A stretch of DNA of 64,000 nt from Spinellus fusiger (lineage: Eukaryota; Mucoromycota; Mucoromycetes; Mucorales; Phycomycetaceae). The notes beneath the pieces were generated by a model. That model was not told the DNA's origin and searched no databases. It was given only the letters and a program-made list of their open reading frames with translations. The stretch spans positions 124,001 through 188,000 of the forward strand of contig JALLLS010000005.1 in the NCBI GenBank assembly GCA_025094145.1, given 5' to 3'. Positions within the stretch are counted from its first letter, which is position 1. Each line of letters opens with the position of its first letter. A program made the position numbers and the translations under genes. Shown here piece by piece: positions 11,219 to 20,668 of this stretch.

Positions 11219-11281
11219 GTTCAAAGTATTTTTATTTTTGGGTGTTGGTTGCTATTCGCGCATTGGGCATTCTTCTTTTTT
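11219..11281 (-). mobile_element. 63-bp LINE 3' tail inserted in the DIRS inverted repeat
   Basis: The sequence is the reverse complement of the 3' terminus of the LINE family seen at 17041-17604, 28283-28461, 28474-29186 and 45309-46920 (ends in TACTTTGAAC; contains a CCCAATGCGCGAATAGCAA block). It is bounded by the 10-bp duplication TAACTTAACA (11209-11218 and 11282-11291). The sister inverted repeat at 8572-8715 has the undisrupted site. Confidence 0.85.
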
Positions 11282-11424
11282 TAACTTAACAATAGCTCAA
11301 AAAAGCTTTTACTTATACTTTGAAAGATCGCTCTGAGCTTTAATAAAAAGAAGATAAAGCACATTTATTCCTATTTTGTTTCCGACGGTCTCATACAATT
11401 CTTGAGAGAATTTATTCGATCTTC

Positions 11425-11976
11425 ACTATTAAGAAAAGTATGAATCAAAAAAAGGAAATCTGCATTCAAAAAAATCCCATTACATTTTGAGGGTCACTTT
11501 ACAACAGATAAAGGAATTCATTAGAATATATCTTAATACCCTATAGAATACAGTCTTTTATTAATAATAATATAGTGAATCAATCTTAAAATGGTAAAGA
11601 GTGATGTCTTTAGTAATCAACAAAACTTTATTCATGCATACAGTGAGCCTGGATCAGACTATCCACTCACTACCTATGACTCATAACCACTCTACTGCAC
11701 ACTTTCTCAATATAATACATAGAATTTTGTACTAAACACACACACATACACAAACACACCTAAACATATATATATATATATATATGCTGCTACTATTACT
11801 ATTACTACTGTTAAGGCATGTCTCTTTATATTCTTCATCTGTCGATCCCTCTTAAGACAGACAGAAGAATGACGTAACACATAAGACGGTTATTCAACCC
11901 ACACCCTCATCTGCCGTCAAAAAGCAGTCAATAGACCAAGACACGTTTTTACTTTTATACTTTTCCAAAAAGACTA
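11425..11976. other. Spacer upstream of GIR2
   Basis: AT-rich. About 11455-11510 resembles part of the Tc1-like relic at 27735-27785 (shared GGAAATCT, CATTACATT and GTCACTTTACA blocks), so it may be a small transposon scrap. A CA/TA microsatellite lies at 11735-11784. The rest probably contains the GIR2 promoter; no clear box was identified. Confidence 0.4.
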
Positions 11977-12974
11977 ATGACAGGCAAGTGAGCGTTTCCC
12001 TTGTATTCTCTTGAAGAACAGAAAAAAAAAGCAGTCAAGGCCAAGTCTATTAACCCCTTGAGAAGATTACATTGAAGAACAACAAATTGAGATTGAGGCC
12101 TTGGAGTCTATTTATCCCGAGGAATTCAATGGTAAGGCAAAGAAGAAAGAGAAGAAAAAAGAAACAGGCGTTGGTGTGCTTTGATTTATGTATTTTTCAC
12201 TTTAGCTATTAGTGCAAAGGAGTTCTCGATTGCTATTCAGTCAGACGATGTTGATGGAGAACCTTCATGTAATAATAACCCATATTGGCTAGTAGTGAAC
12301 AGTGTGTAGGCATACTGTCCCTTCATGTCACCTACACGCCAAATTATCCCGATGAATTACCAGAGTACACTATTGAGGTAGTAGAAGGAGAAATTGCCGA
12401 GGATAATCTTGAAAGAATCCACCAGGAAGTAGCAACAGCTGTAAGCATATTCATTCTAGTGGTATGGAACTAATAGTGTAGGGAGAAGACTGCCTAGGCA
12501 TGGCCATGATTTTTACCTTTACATCCATAATGAAAGAAGAATTAAATCGAGTTGTATGGGATGCTCAGAGAACGAAAGAAGAGGCAGCATTGGAGAAGAA
12601 GCGTAAAGAAGAAGAAATTGAACACGCAAAGTTCAGAGGCACAAAACTCACTGTAGATCGGTTTATGGAATGGAGAGTTGGTTTTAACAAGGAGATGGAG
12701 GCATTAGAAGACAAAGAAAAGATAGCAAGAATGAAGGAAATCAAAAATAGACTCAATGGTAAGTTGTTTATTATTGGATTTGTCGCTTACCAGTATTCTT
12801 CAAGGACGACAATTGTTTGAACAAGACAAGTCATTGGCATTGTCTGATGCTAAATTCATGGAAGAGGGTGATATTTCTGTGGATGTATCTCAATTCGAGA
12901 AAGAAGAAAGAGTAGAGAGTGATACTGAAGATGATAGCAATGCGGTATGGAAGCGACTTGGCAACGAAGACTAG
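11977..12974 (+). CDS. GIR2: RWD-domain protein, GIR2/RWDD1 family
   Basis: Exons 11977-11983, 12066-12131, 12206-12268, 12310-12440, 12482-12758, 12805-12974; 714 nt, 237 aa, all phases closing. The first coding exon is only 7 nt (ATGACAG) and its donor is GCAAGT, a GC-AG intron; joining it gives MTDYIEEQQIEIEALESIYP, the expected RWD start. The RWD domain covers about residues 1-115 (TYTPNYPDELPEYTIE), followed by a charged coiled coil and the C-terminal block with GRQLFEQDKSLALSD that in RWDD1/Gir2 contacts DRG-type GTPases. In yeast Gir2 binds Gcn1 and Rbg2 and acts in translation control; the same role is inferred here. Human RWDD1 is 243 aa, so the length fits. Confidence 0.9.
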
Positions 12975-13803
12975 TATTCCCTGTAGATTTTATTTTTTTA
13001 TTTTTATTTATTTAAGAAAGAAAGAAAAAGTATAATGAATCCATCATGACTGTATCAATATTCTTTGTATATGCCACCTTAAAGACATCTCTAACACTCT
13101 ATAGTAGAATGGAGTAGACGTACGCACTATACTCCATAGACAGCCAGCGTACATTGCTACATTTCTTCTCCTTTTCTTAATAGAGTGTCATTCATCTATA
13201 AAATACTCCACTCTACTCCTGTATTTTCCCCCAAGATTAGATCTAGACCCCATAATATAGAACATATTGCTCAATTAACGATAGTATATCTTAAGAAAGA
13301 CAGTAGTAACAAAAGTATACTCTTACTCCTTTTGTTGCCATGGAAATAGGTACCTGAATTGAATAGGCGGTGTCTATAGCAACCAAGACATTTTTTGTTT
13401 GTTTTACATTTATAGCCCGTTGCCTATCTGACCTTCAATGGGAGCGTCATGGAACCCTCACTGGGATTTGATTCCTCCACATACACTCCATTGGCCAGTT
13501 CTAGAACAGCCCTTGAATACGATCTGAGAGATATATCTTTCTTTACATACTACCTGATTTATATTTCTATAGTACTGCAACCCAGATTCATATTGATTGC
13601 ACCACCAACACACCCCACGTCTTCTATGCAGTAAGAAAGGAGTGTCGTTATTTATGCACCACTCTATAAGCACTCTAAAACATCATTCTCTATAAGACCT
13701 GAGGGTGACGTGTGCGCGGAATTATTCCATAACGTATTTTACTTTCTTCAGCACTGAGGCCTTTCTTATATAGTTTAACACAAGAAGCTGCACCTGAGAC
13801 TTA
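12975..13803. other. Spacer between GIR2 and the CDC4-like gene
   Basis: No protein-like frame seen. Contains an X-box-like GTTGCCATGGAAAT (13334-13347) and CTATAGCAAC (13374-13383). Probably the GIR2 3' end and the promoter of the following gene. Confidence 0.45.
13334..13383. promoter_or_regulatory. X-box-like (RFX-type) site pair
   Basis: GTTGCCATGGAAAT and, 27 bp on, CTATAGCAAC. Both fit halves of the RFX/Crt1 X-box (GTTGCCATGGCAAC). They lie about 420-470 bp upstream of the CDC4-like start codon. Function is inferred from the motif only. Confidence 0.35.
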
Positions 13804-16322
13804 ATGACACATCAGCAGCCTTCTTCTCCTTCATCATTGCCCACCACCCGTCTAATAAGAGTGAGTTCATCAACAAACACAGTGGATGACAATGAAGAGA
13901 TAAACACTCGTCCGTCAAGGCATATTCCACAAAAAAGCATAGCAACGACCTCTTCTTCCCACCTCTCTTCATCATTTCAAAAAGACGCCCTTTTATACCC
14001 TCTCTCACAAATATCGACTCCTGCTTCTTTAAAAAGAGTCTTCTTTAGTCTCGATGGCACAGAAACACTTCTTGAAGAATTATCCGAAGAATCTGTAAGA
14101 TAGAATAACACGCCACACCAGTACTAGCATAATCGCTCACTTTATTTACTTCCCCCCCTTCATTCTCATAGGTGGACATTACACCCACAGAACTGGTATT
14201 GAGCTCGCCACGAAAACGACCAGCGTCTTCCTTTACTGATGCTGATATTGAAAACCACAAAACGATAAAGACAAACACTCAACAAGAAAATCCCACAAAG
14301 ACACCTGAACACCAAAGCACACCTTCAGAAATACCCTCGGAAGAAACAAACATCTTCTCTTCCGAAACACATCAGCCTACAGAATATCTTACTGAGTCTA
14401 CAGATAATACCAATGCCAATTATACTTCTTTAAACCCATTGGAAGACACGCAAGAAAGTCCCAATTCAGTCCTTCCTTCTCCTTCTCTCTCACCTGAGAT
14501 GTCTTCTGAAACAGATAATCAATGGGCACATTCTTCAGAAAGATCAGAAGCCAACCGATTAATTGAATTGTTTAGCTGTTATCCACCCTCCCTCCAATCC
14601 TATGTTCTGCTTCAGTTATCAAAGCGGAGTACTGCAGACACCCTTCGCCATGCCACCACTCTCATTATGCAGTCTCTCCGCACAGATCTCATTATTAGAC
14701 TTCCCCTTGCAATCTCCCACAAGATCCTTTGTCTGCTGGACATTAGGAGTTTATGCAGAGCCACTCTGGTCTCTCAACAATGGAGGTCACTGATAGAAGA
14801 GACAAGCGATCTTTGGAAACACATTCTCCAACAAGCAGAATTCGATCTATCAAAAGAAGAACAAGCTCAATTGGACAATGTCAGTGCCTGCCAATCCATC
14901 TATAAAAGACACCACATTATGCGTCTCAATTGGAAACACAACAGAGCCCAGCGCATCCAATTGTATGGACACAGTAATAATGCAGTGACATGTCTTCAGT
15001 TTGATGATGAAAAGTTGATTACAGGGTCTGATGATCAGTCGGTCAATGTCTATGATATCAAGTCTGGCAAATTAATACGAGTGCTGAATGGACATAGTAG
15101 TGGTGTGTGGGCCCTCAAGTACATTGGGAATACTCTTGTCACAGGCTCCACTGATCGATCTTTGAAGGTGTGGGATATCACTACAGGCGAGTGCAAGTAC
15201 ACATTTCAAGGCCATGCAAGTACAGTGCGTTGTCTGATCATTATTACACCGGAAGAATTGTCTGTGAATGGGTCTACTCCTGTTCAGCAGCCTTCACAGC
15301 CATTGATTGTAAGTGGTTCAAGAGACGCAACCCTCAAGGTGTGGAGACTTCCGAATTTGAATGAAGAAGAAGAAAAAGAAGAGAGAGCGGATGAAGATGA
15401 GGATACAGTGGAGAAAAGTCCGTATCTTTTACACACACTCAATGGACATGCTCAATCTGTTAGAACACTTGCAGCGCATGGAAACACAGTAGTGAGTGGA
15501 AGTTATGATTACTCAGTGAGAGTATGGGATGTGGAAGAAGGCAAGGCGAAACATGTCTTGAATGGGCATCTACAAAAGGTGTACTCTGTAGTGATTGATT
15601 CAAAACGCAATCGGTGTATCAGCGGTAGTATGGACTCTACTGTACGCATATGGAGTCTTGAAGATGGTAGCTGTGTTCATGTATTACGGGGTAAGTTACG
15701 ATTTATTTCTTAGGAAGAAATCCACGAAAAGGTGGTAATGAAAAACAATAAAAGAAAAGAACTCATCTATTATTTATTATTTATTATTTTATTTATTATT
15801 TTATTTATTATTATTTTATTTATTATTTTATTATTTATTTTATGATCTATTGTCTATGATCTATTGTCTATTGTCTATTGTCTATATTGCCTCCCATAGG
15901 TCATGCTATTTTGGTGGGTCTGTTGGGTCTAGTGGGTGATAATTTAGTAAGTGCAGCTGCAGATTCTACTTTACGTGTTTGGTCTGCGGCTACTGGCGAG
16001 TGTCTACATTTGTTGAAGGGCCACAAAGGAGCTATCACTACTTTCCAACATGATTCACAGAAGATTATCTCTGGCTCGGAAGGGGGTGTAAAAATGTGGT
16101 CTACTAAAACAGGAGAAATGATGCATGAACTTGTCTCTGATGTTAGTGGAGTGTGGGTGGTTAATTTTGATGAACGTCGATGTATAGCAGCTGTAAAGAG
16201 GTAAATTACTATTGATACTGTCTTGAGGTACTATGTATTGTATATTAACTTATTACATTAGTGATGAAGCAACACGAATAGAAATATTAGACTATGGTGT
16301 TTATGGTCTGGAAAATAATTAA
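13804..16322 (+). CDS. F-box/WD40 protein, CDC4/FBXW7-like
   Basis: Exons 13804-14094, 14172-15690, 15900-16200, 16262-16322; 2,172 nt, 723 aa, phases close. The N-terminal 260 residues are Ser/Thr/Pro-rich and disordered. The F-box is at about residues 270-320 (IIRLPLAISHKILCLLDIRS, then SQQWRSL and LWKHIL). WD40 repeats run from about residue 360 to the end with repeated GSxDxSVxVYD, TGSTDRSLKVWD, SGSRDATLKVW, SGSYDYSVRVWD, SGSMDSTVRIWS and AADSTLRVWS units, giving at least seven blades with an acidic insertion after the third. This architecture is that of SCF substrate adaptors: the F-box binds Skp1, the propeller binds phosphodegrons. Which substrates is unknown. Yeast Cdc4 is 779 aa. Intron 15691-15899 contains TTTATTA repeats. 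Confidence 0.9.
15770..15845. repeat. TATTTATTA microsatellite in intron
   Basis: Imperfect TTATTTATTATTTTA units within the third intron of the CDC4-like gene. Confidence 0.7.
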
Positions 16323-17040
16323 AAACATACATTGACTATTACAATCATAAAGTCATCCGTTTATATTGTATGAAGATATTTATTCTGATAAAAAGAGAGA
16401 AATAAAATGACGAGGGCAAATAAAAGAGCCTAATGTCTTTCTCAACTTGTAAATTCTTCTTTGCTATGATGATGACTGTATGAGTTCATTAGATAGAGAC
16501 CTTGAACTTACAATACATAAAGAAAAGGGTGTTTTATACTACTACATTGAATTTAATTGTAAAGTAACTAGTAAACAGTTGGGCTTCTTTCCATGTCCAT
16601 CACAGACTGGTGTCTTCACCTTATACTGGTAATGAGGCCACCTGTGTATGTCTCAAGGGGGAGTGTCTTTAACTCTATTCTTTTTCTCTGCTTCCATTTA
16701 CATATTCTTTTTAATTTAAGCTTCTTTATTCACTTAATACAAAAGAAGAGTTCAATTGGGTTGAGATTCAGGCTCAACATGCATGCAATGTTGAAGATAA
16801 TCTTATTGTTGAATAACTCATAAACACCCATAAAGCAAGTATAGAAGCTGAGATAACTACATTTCATCGAGATAATTCTCAGTATAGTTATAACTTCCCA
16901 TTGTCTTTTGAAGCTTTATTAATCCTTTGAACAAACCAAATTGTGTTCTTGTTCTTGTGCTTTATATCTCTTCATCGTCTCAGGATCAAAAGTAATTTTG
17001 TCTATGAAAAATTTATCACGATTAAAACAAATGAACAACG
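16323..17040. other. Spacer without recognisable gene
   Basis: Holds the 3' flank of the CDC4-like gene and unassigned AT-rich sequence. No coding frame supported. Confidence 0.5.
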
Positions 17041-17604
17041 GGGTAGAGCCATCATCTAGTAGCTTGCTCATTGAGGCTGCTGATGGGTGTATTGAGCGGG
17101 AACACTAATGCTGTCCTAGAGTGCAAAGGACTCCTTTAGCAACATACGCTGTATCCACACTTTTCCTCTGATTTCTCCTCTACCACCTATTCTTAACCCG
17201 TTTAGCAAAGCCAGAAGCTACTAGTGTAGCTGCTACATATATTCTCAGGATTGTTTGAGCTGCTCCAAGTATCCCCCCTTGAATTTCGAATCACCACAGG
17301 ATGAAGGTTATCTTTTTTTGGTGTCCTGGTTTCCTTGCTGACTTTATGGCCTTTTTGGATGTCTATTCATAATTCTCATTTTACCATCATTTCTCATTTT
17401 CCATCATTTTTTCTCTCATTTGAGGCTTTGTGTTTCTCTGTTCTTCTGTTTCCTCCCTCTTTGCATTATTTTTTTTCACTTTTGTATTTGGAGTGTTTAT
17501 ATGTATATCTTAATTGTTCAAAAGTTCCCATAGGGTGGCTAAAATGCTCAATGCGCGAATAGCACCTCACACATAAAAAATAAAAAATAAAATACTTTGA
17601 ACTG
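17041..17604 (+). mobile_element. 5'-truncated LINE copy (tail a)
   Basis: Closely related to the terminal part of the LINE at 45309-46920 and to 28620-29186: shared CATCTAGTAGCTTGCTCATT, GAGTGCAAAGGACTCCTTTA and the terminal TACTTTGAACTG. It retains only the end of the coding region and the 3' UTR. No clear target duplication was found. Confidence 0.75.
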
Positions 17605-18500
17605 TATTCATTATCCTATAGTGTATTCTCCACTGGTGAATTAAATAGTGGAACCTTATAGGGTTATTTGGAACGGTGTATCCTTCATATAATCCATATT
17701 CATAGCACTGGTTTCAATGGCTGTTGATAAACATTTGCAATACATGTAATTTTATCGGTAAATGATAAATATACTATTTAAATTTAAAAAAAAAAAATTT
17801 TGCTGACCAGACCATTGATGTATAGAAGTGTATAGAAGTGTATAGAATAGATATAGATATAGAATATAATGAAGTTCTTTTGCTTATGAGGAAAATAACA
17901 GATACTAAGCTAGTGTTAGACTATAGTCATTTGCTTAGTATAAATTATTTTGTCTGTACCATAAAGATAAATACAGATAGAATCCCATACACCTATTGTC
18001 TTATGGGCTATAGTAATGTCGGTGTATATGTTATATTTAAATTCCATTCTCTTGAAAGAGAATAGATGTCCATCTAGGATAGTATTGAATGAAAGGCTGA
18101 TTGTTGGTATTCTTTTCTTTCATAGTTTATTGGCATGTTTGGAGGTAGAAATACTAAGATTATAGTTCTTGGACCTATCAACTCAATGGGCATCAAGGAA
18201 CACTACAGTAGACTTCTTTAATGATTCAAGCATCACATTTTGAGTCTAAACTGACACTTATTATTCATCTTATTTTATTTTTATTTTAGAATGTACATTT
18301 CTTTTTGTTTCAAAGTAACTCTACTTCAAAATTAACATGATCTATTGGATAGAATAGATTTTTTTTATTCAAGATAATTATGGTGTATAAAGCGTCTATT
18401 GTTATTTAGTATTATTTTATAGTGTATTTTTACACTTGATAGATTTACAATGAAATCATTGAGTTTTTATTTCTCAAGTAGTGCAAAAGACACTTCCTTT
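17605..18500. other. AT-rich spacer
   Basis: Contains GTATAGAA/GATATA microsatellite at 17820-17870 and no supported gene. Confidence 0.5.
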
Positions 18501-18949
18501 CTACACACCAGGAGATTTTTCGGGTCTTTAAAGGTGCACAGTATTACCTGTTACGTAATATTTTTTGCCCTTTTATGGAACTGTATTTAAAATCAAAGGT
18601 TTGCAAGTATCTAAATTTCTATTTCTTTTTATGGAATACATCAATATCAAATTGTATTATCAATAAATAATATTGTTTATTATAATAATATAGCTAATAA
18701 TACTGTAGCTAATACTATACTATACTATTACTATAGCTACTGCTGTTCTAGGCGTATTCCTTCATAGCAATAGTAAATACACTCTAAAAGCCTTATGCTT
18801 TACTCTTGGGATATATATTACTATGCTTGGGAATACACCCTAAACAGTATTGATAATATAGAAGGAAGAAGGCCACCTAAGGCTGACTTGAGAAGAGTCT
18901 TGACTTATCTAATAACAGATGAGTGTATTAGTAATAATTCAATTAAGAG

Positions 18950-19290
18950 AGATAGTATGCTTACCTTGTGCTTAATACTTGTCTTGAGAAGAATTGGCTA
19001 TGTATTATCTATTAGAAGAAGAATCAGTAGTATGTCTTGTGGAATACATTGAACTCAAGCCCAGATGAAAAGCTCTTCTAACAGTTACTCTTATTTTTAT
19101 TCTCAAGATCTGCCACACTTATAACACAAATATTTTCACTGAGGTATTAGTGAATTTCAACAATATCCGCGCTTGCCAAAGTTATGGAATTGTTTGGAAC
19201 AGAGATGTGAATGCATCAAAGAATATCTATACAATTACAGAAGAGTGTTTAAAGGGTCTCCACCGACCAGTTCCATTCTGTCGAAAAGCA
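18950..19290 (+). pseudogene. Fanzor (eukaryotic TnpB-like) C-terminal remnant
   Basis: In the frame that ends at TAG 19288-19290 the translation has ILKICHTYNTNIF (19102 on), IRACQSYGIVWNRDVNASKN (19165 on) and a tail of about 23 residues. The block WNRDVNASKNI is the last RuvC motif (D-x-N-A) of TnpB/Fanzor nucleases, and the two preceding half-sites (CHTY, CQSY) sit where the zinc ribbon CxxC pairs belong, each with the second Cys changed to Tyr. An in-frame stop lies upstream at about 19057, and no continuous ORF for the N-terminal two thirds exists. Fanzors are RNA-guided DNA nucleases carried by eukaryotic transposons; this copy must be dead. Confidence 0.72.
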
Positions 19291-19313
19291 TAGATATTTT
19301 TTGATGCATTCAT
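19207..19313. repeat. Imperfect palindrome at the Fanzor 3' end
   Basis: GAATGCATCAAAGAATATCT at 19209-19228 is nearly complementary to ATAGATATTTTTTGATGCATTC at 19291-19312, with about 60 nt between. The left arm is the coding sequence of the DVNASKNI motif; the right arm lies just past the stop codon. Confidence 0.7.
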
Positions 19314-19513
19314 ATTATATATCGCCACATCGAAAGTGGTTTCCTTCGGGATTCAGATATTTACAGGTAAATTTACATAATAATCTTTATTTGTTTAAGA
19401 ACTAACATGAATACATAATTTATTTTTGCTCCTTTTCAAATCGATGTCATTTCTTAAACAATTGTATTTCGACTATTTCCTTTTATATCCTAAAGACCTC
19501 CTGGTGTGTAGTA

Positions 19514-20668
19514 AGACAAATAGAAAGAATAGAGTTTTATTTCACTCTTTACCAACATAAGATGAAATCAATAAAGTTAAATGAGAGAATAGGTTGTCTA
19601 TTTTTGACACCCCTCATGTCTATTGTTGACTTGTTCAATGGTAGTAGAATAGAAGGGCCTTGAGTCGACAGCCATCGTATCCATGGTGATGAGTGAAATA
19701 CAGGTTGTGACATGGTCTATTTATGCAACCTTCTTGTACTACACAATTGGCTGTTTGTGGTTGAGTCATACATGGCAACATAATGAAATAGCACAGAGAT
19801 AGCAGTATAAACACAATTCCAGAGTATTCTTGTGCAGTCAATAGAGGTGTCAGTCTTCCATAGGCTACATGGCTAGTTTATTGAGTCCGGTCTATTCCGC
19901 GGATGATTCTTTTGTTAGGATTACACTAGTTATTCTAGTTCTATTCTTATCAGATGGACAGAATAGACTCTTTTACTGGTGGTGGTTGATAATAATAAAC
20001 TCACAAGCAGAAGAAGAAGAAGAAAAGGAATACAACCCTATTCTCTACGGGAGTTCCAATGCCTTTACAGAACAATCACTGAATTCTCTGTAGCCCTTGG
20101 TTCTTCGTTGTGAGATTCTTTGTAGAAATGTTTTCATGTTTTTATTTTGAATTCAGTGTTGATTCTATTGTTTTTATTTTGTTTATTTATTGGTCTTTTA
20201 CTAACAAGACTCTTAACCTGTAGGCCAAGATGTCCTTTTTCTCTCTTCTTCTTCTCTGAGGAATAGAAGGCTCAATTAGCCTGGTAAATGTCTAATGAGA
20301 AGCCCTTTCTTCTTCTCTGTTCTCTTTCTCTGTTGGCACTACAGTGGCTTGGGGCTAATTCCCAAGCATACAACAAGAGCAAGGAGATCCAACCCTTCCC
20401 TTCTATCCTATGTGGACTTACTTTCAAACCCCACTTGCACTCATCTCAAATTGTGGCAAGCCTCTTTTTTTTCCCTTCTTTCCTTCCTTCCAAGCTACTC
20501 ATCTTCCTTGAACATGCTGCCTTTGTTCAAGGATATCTAAAGTCTACCACTGCAGTACTGATCATTGCAGACAGCCTTCTTTTTTTTCTTCCCCCTGTCT
20601 TTTGTCGACCACCCAGCCCGATAAAACTCCCCCCTTCTCCTCCACCGCCTATTTCTATCTCCAGTGCC
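19514..20668. other. Spacer upstream of the SH3 membrane-protein gene
   Basis: No supported gene. A frame open from 20288 joins the next gene, but its first 127 codons look non-conserved; I treat them as leader. ATGGCAAC (half X-box) at 19772-19779. Confidence 0.4.

Larger units (their letters stand above)
8572..11424 (-). mobile_element. DIRS-type tyrosine-recombinase retrotransposon, internally deleted
   Basis: Coding strand is minus. Inverted terminal repeats of about 145-175 bp lie at 8572-8715 and about 11188-11424 (sharing AAAAGCTTTTACTTATACTT and GGAAACAAAATAGGAATAAA). Next to the ORF stop, 8781-8886 is an internal complementary region: its left half is the reverse complement of the left outer end (8572-8610), its right half the reverse complement of the right outer end (11370-11424), joined at a junction near 8822. 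That is the signature used by DIRS elements to rebuild ends through a circular intermediate. gag and the front of the reverse transcriptase are missing, so this is a deletion derivative of what is usually a 4.5-6 kb element. Confidence 0.88.
18501..19513 (+). mobile_element. TA-flanked element with inverted ends carrying a Fanzor remnant
   Basis: The left end reads TA-CACACCAGGAG (18502-18514) and the right end CTCCTGGTGTG-TA (19499-19511); outside the perfect core the ends stay similar for another 20 bp. Insertion at TA with short inverted ends is typical of Tc1/mariner-like elements. The interior is AT-rich and mostly decayed, but 19100-19290 encodes a Fanzor C-terminus. A long imperfect palindrome lies at 19207-19313. 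A second copy in inverted orientation is at 6590-7643. Confidence 0.65.
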
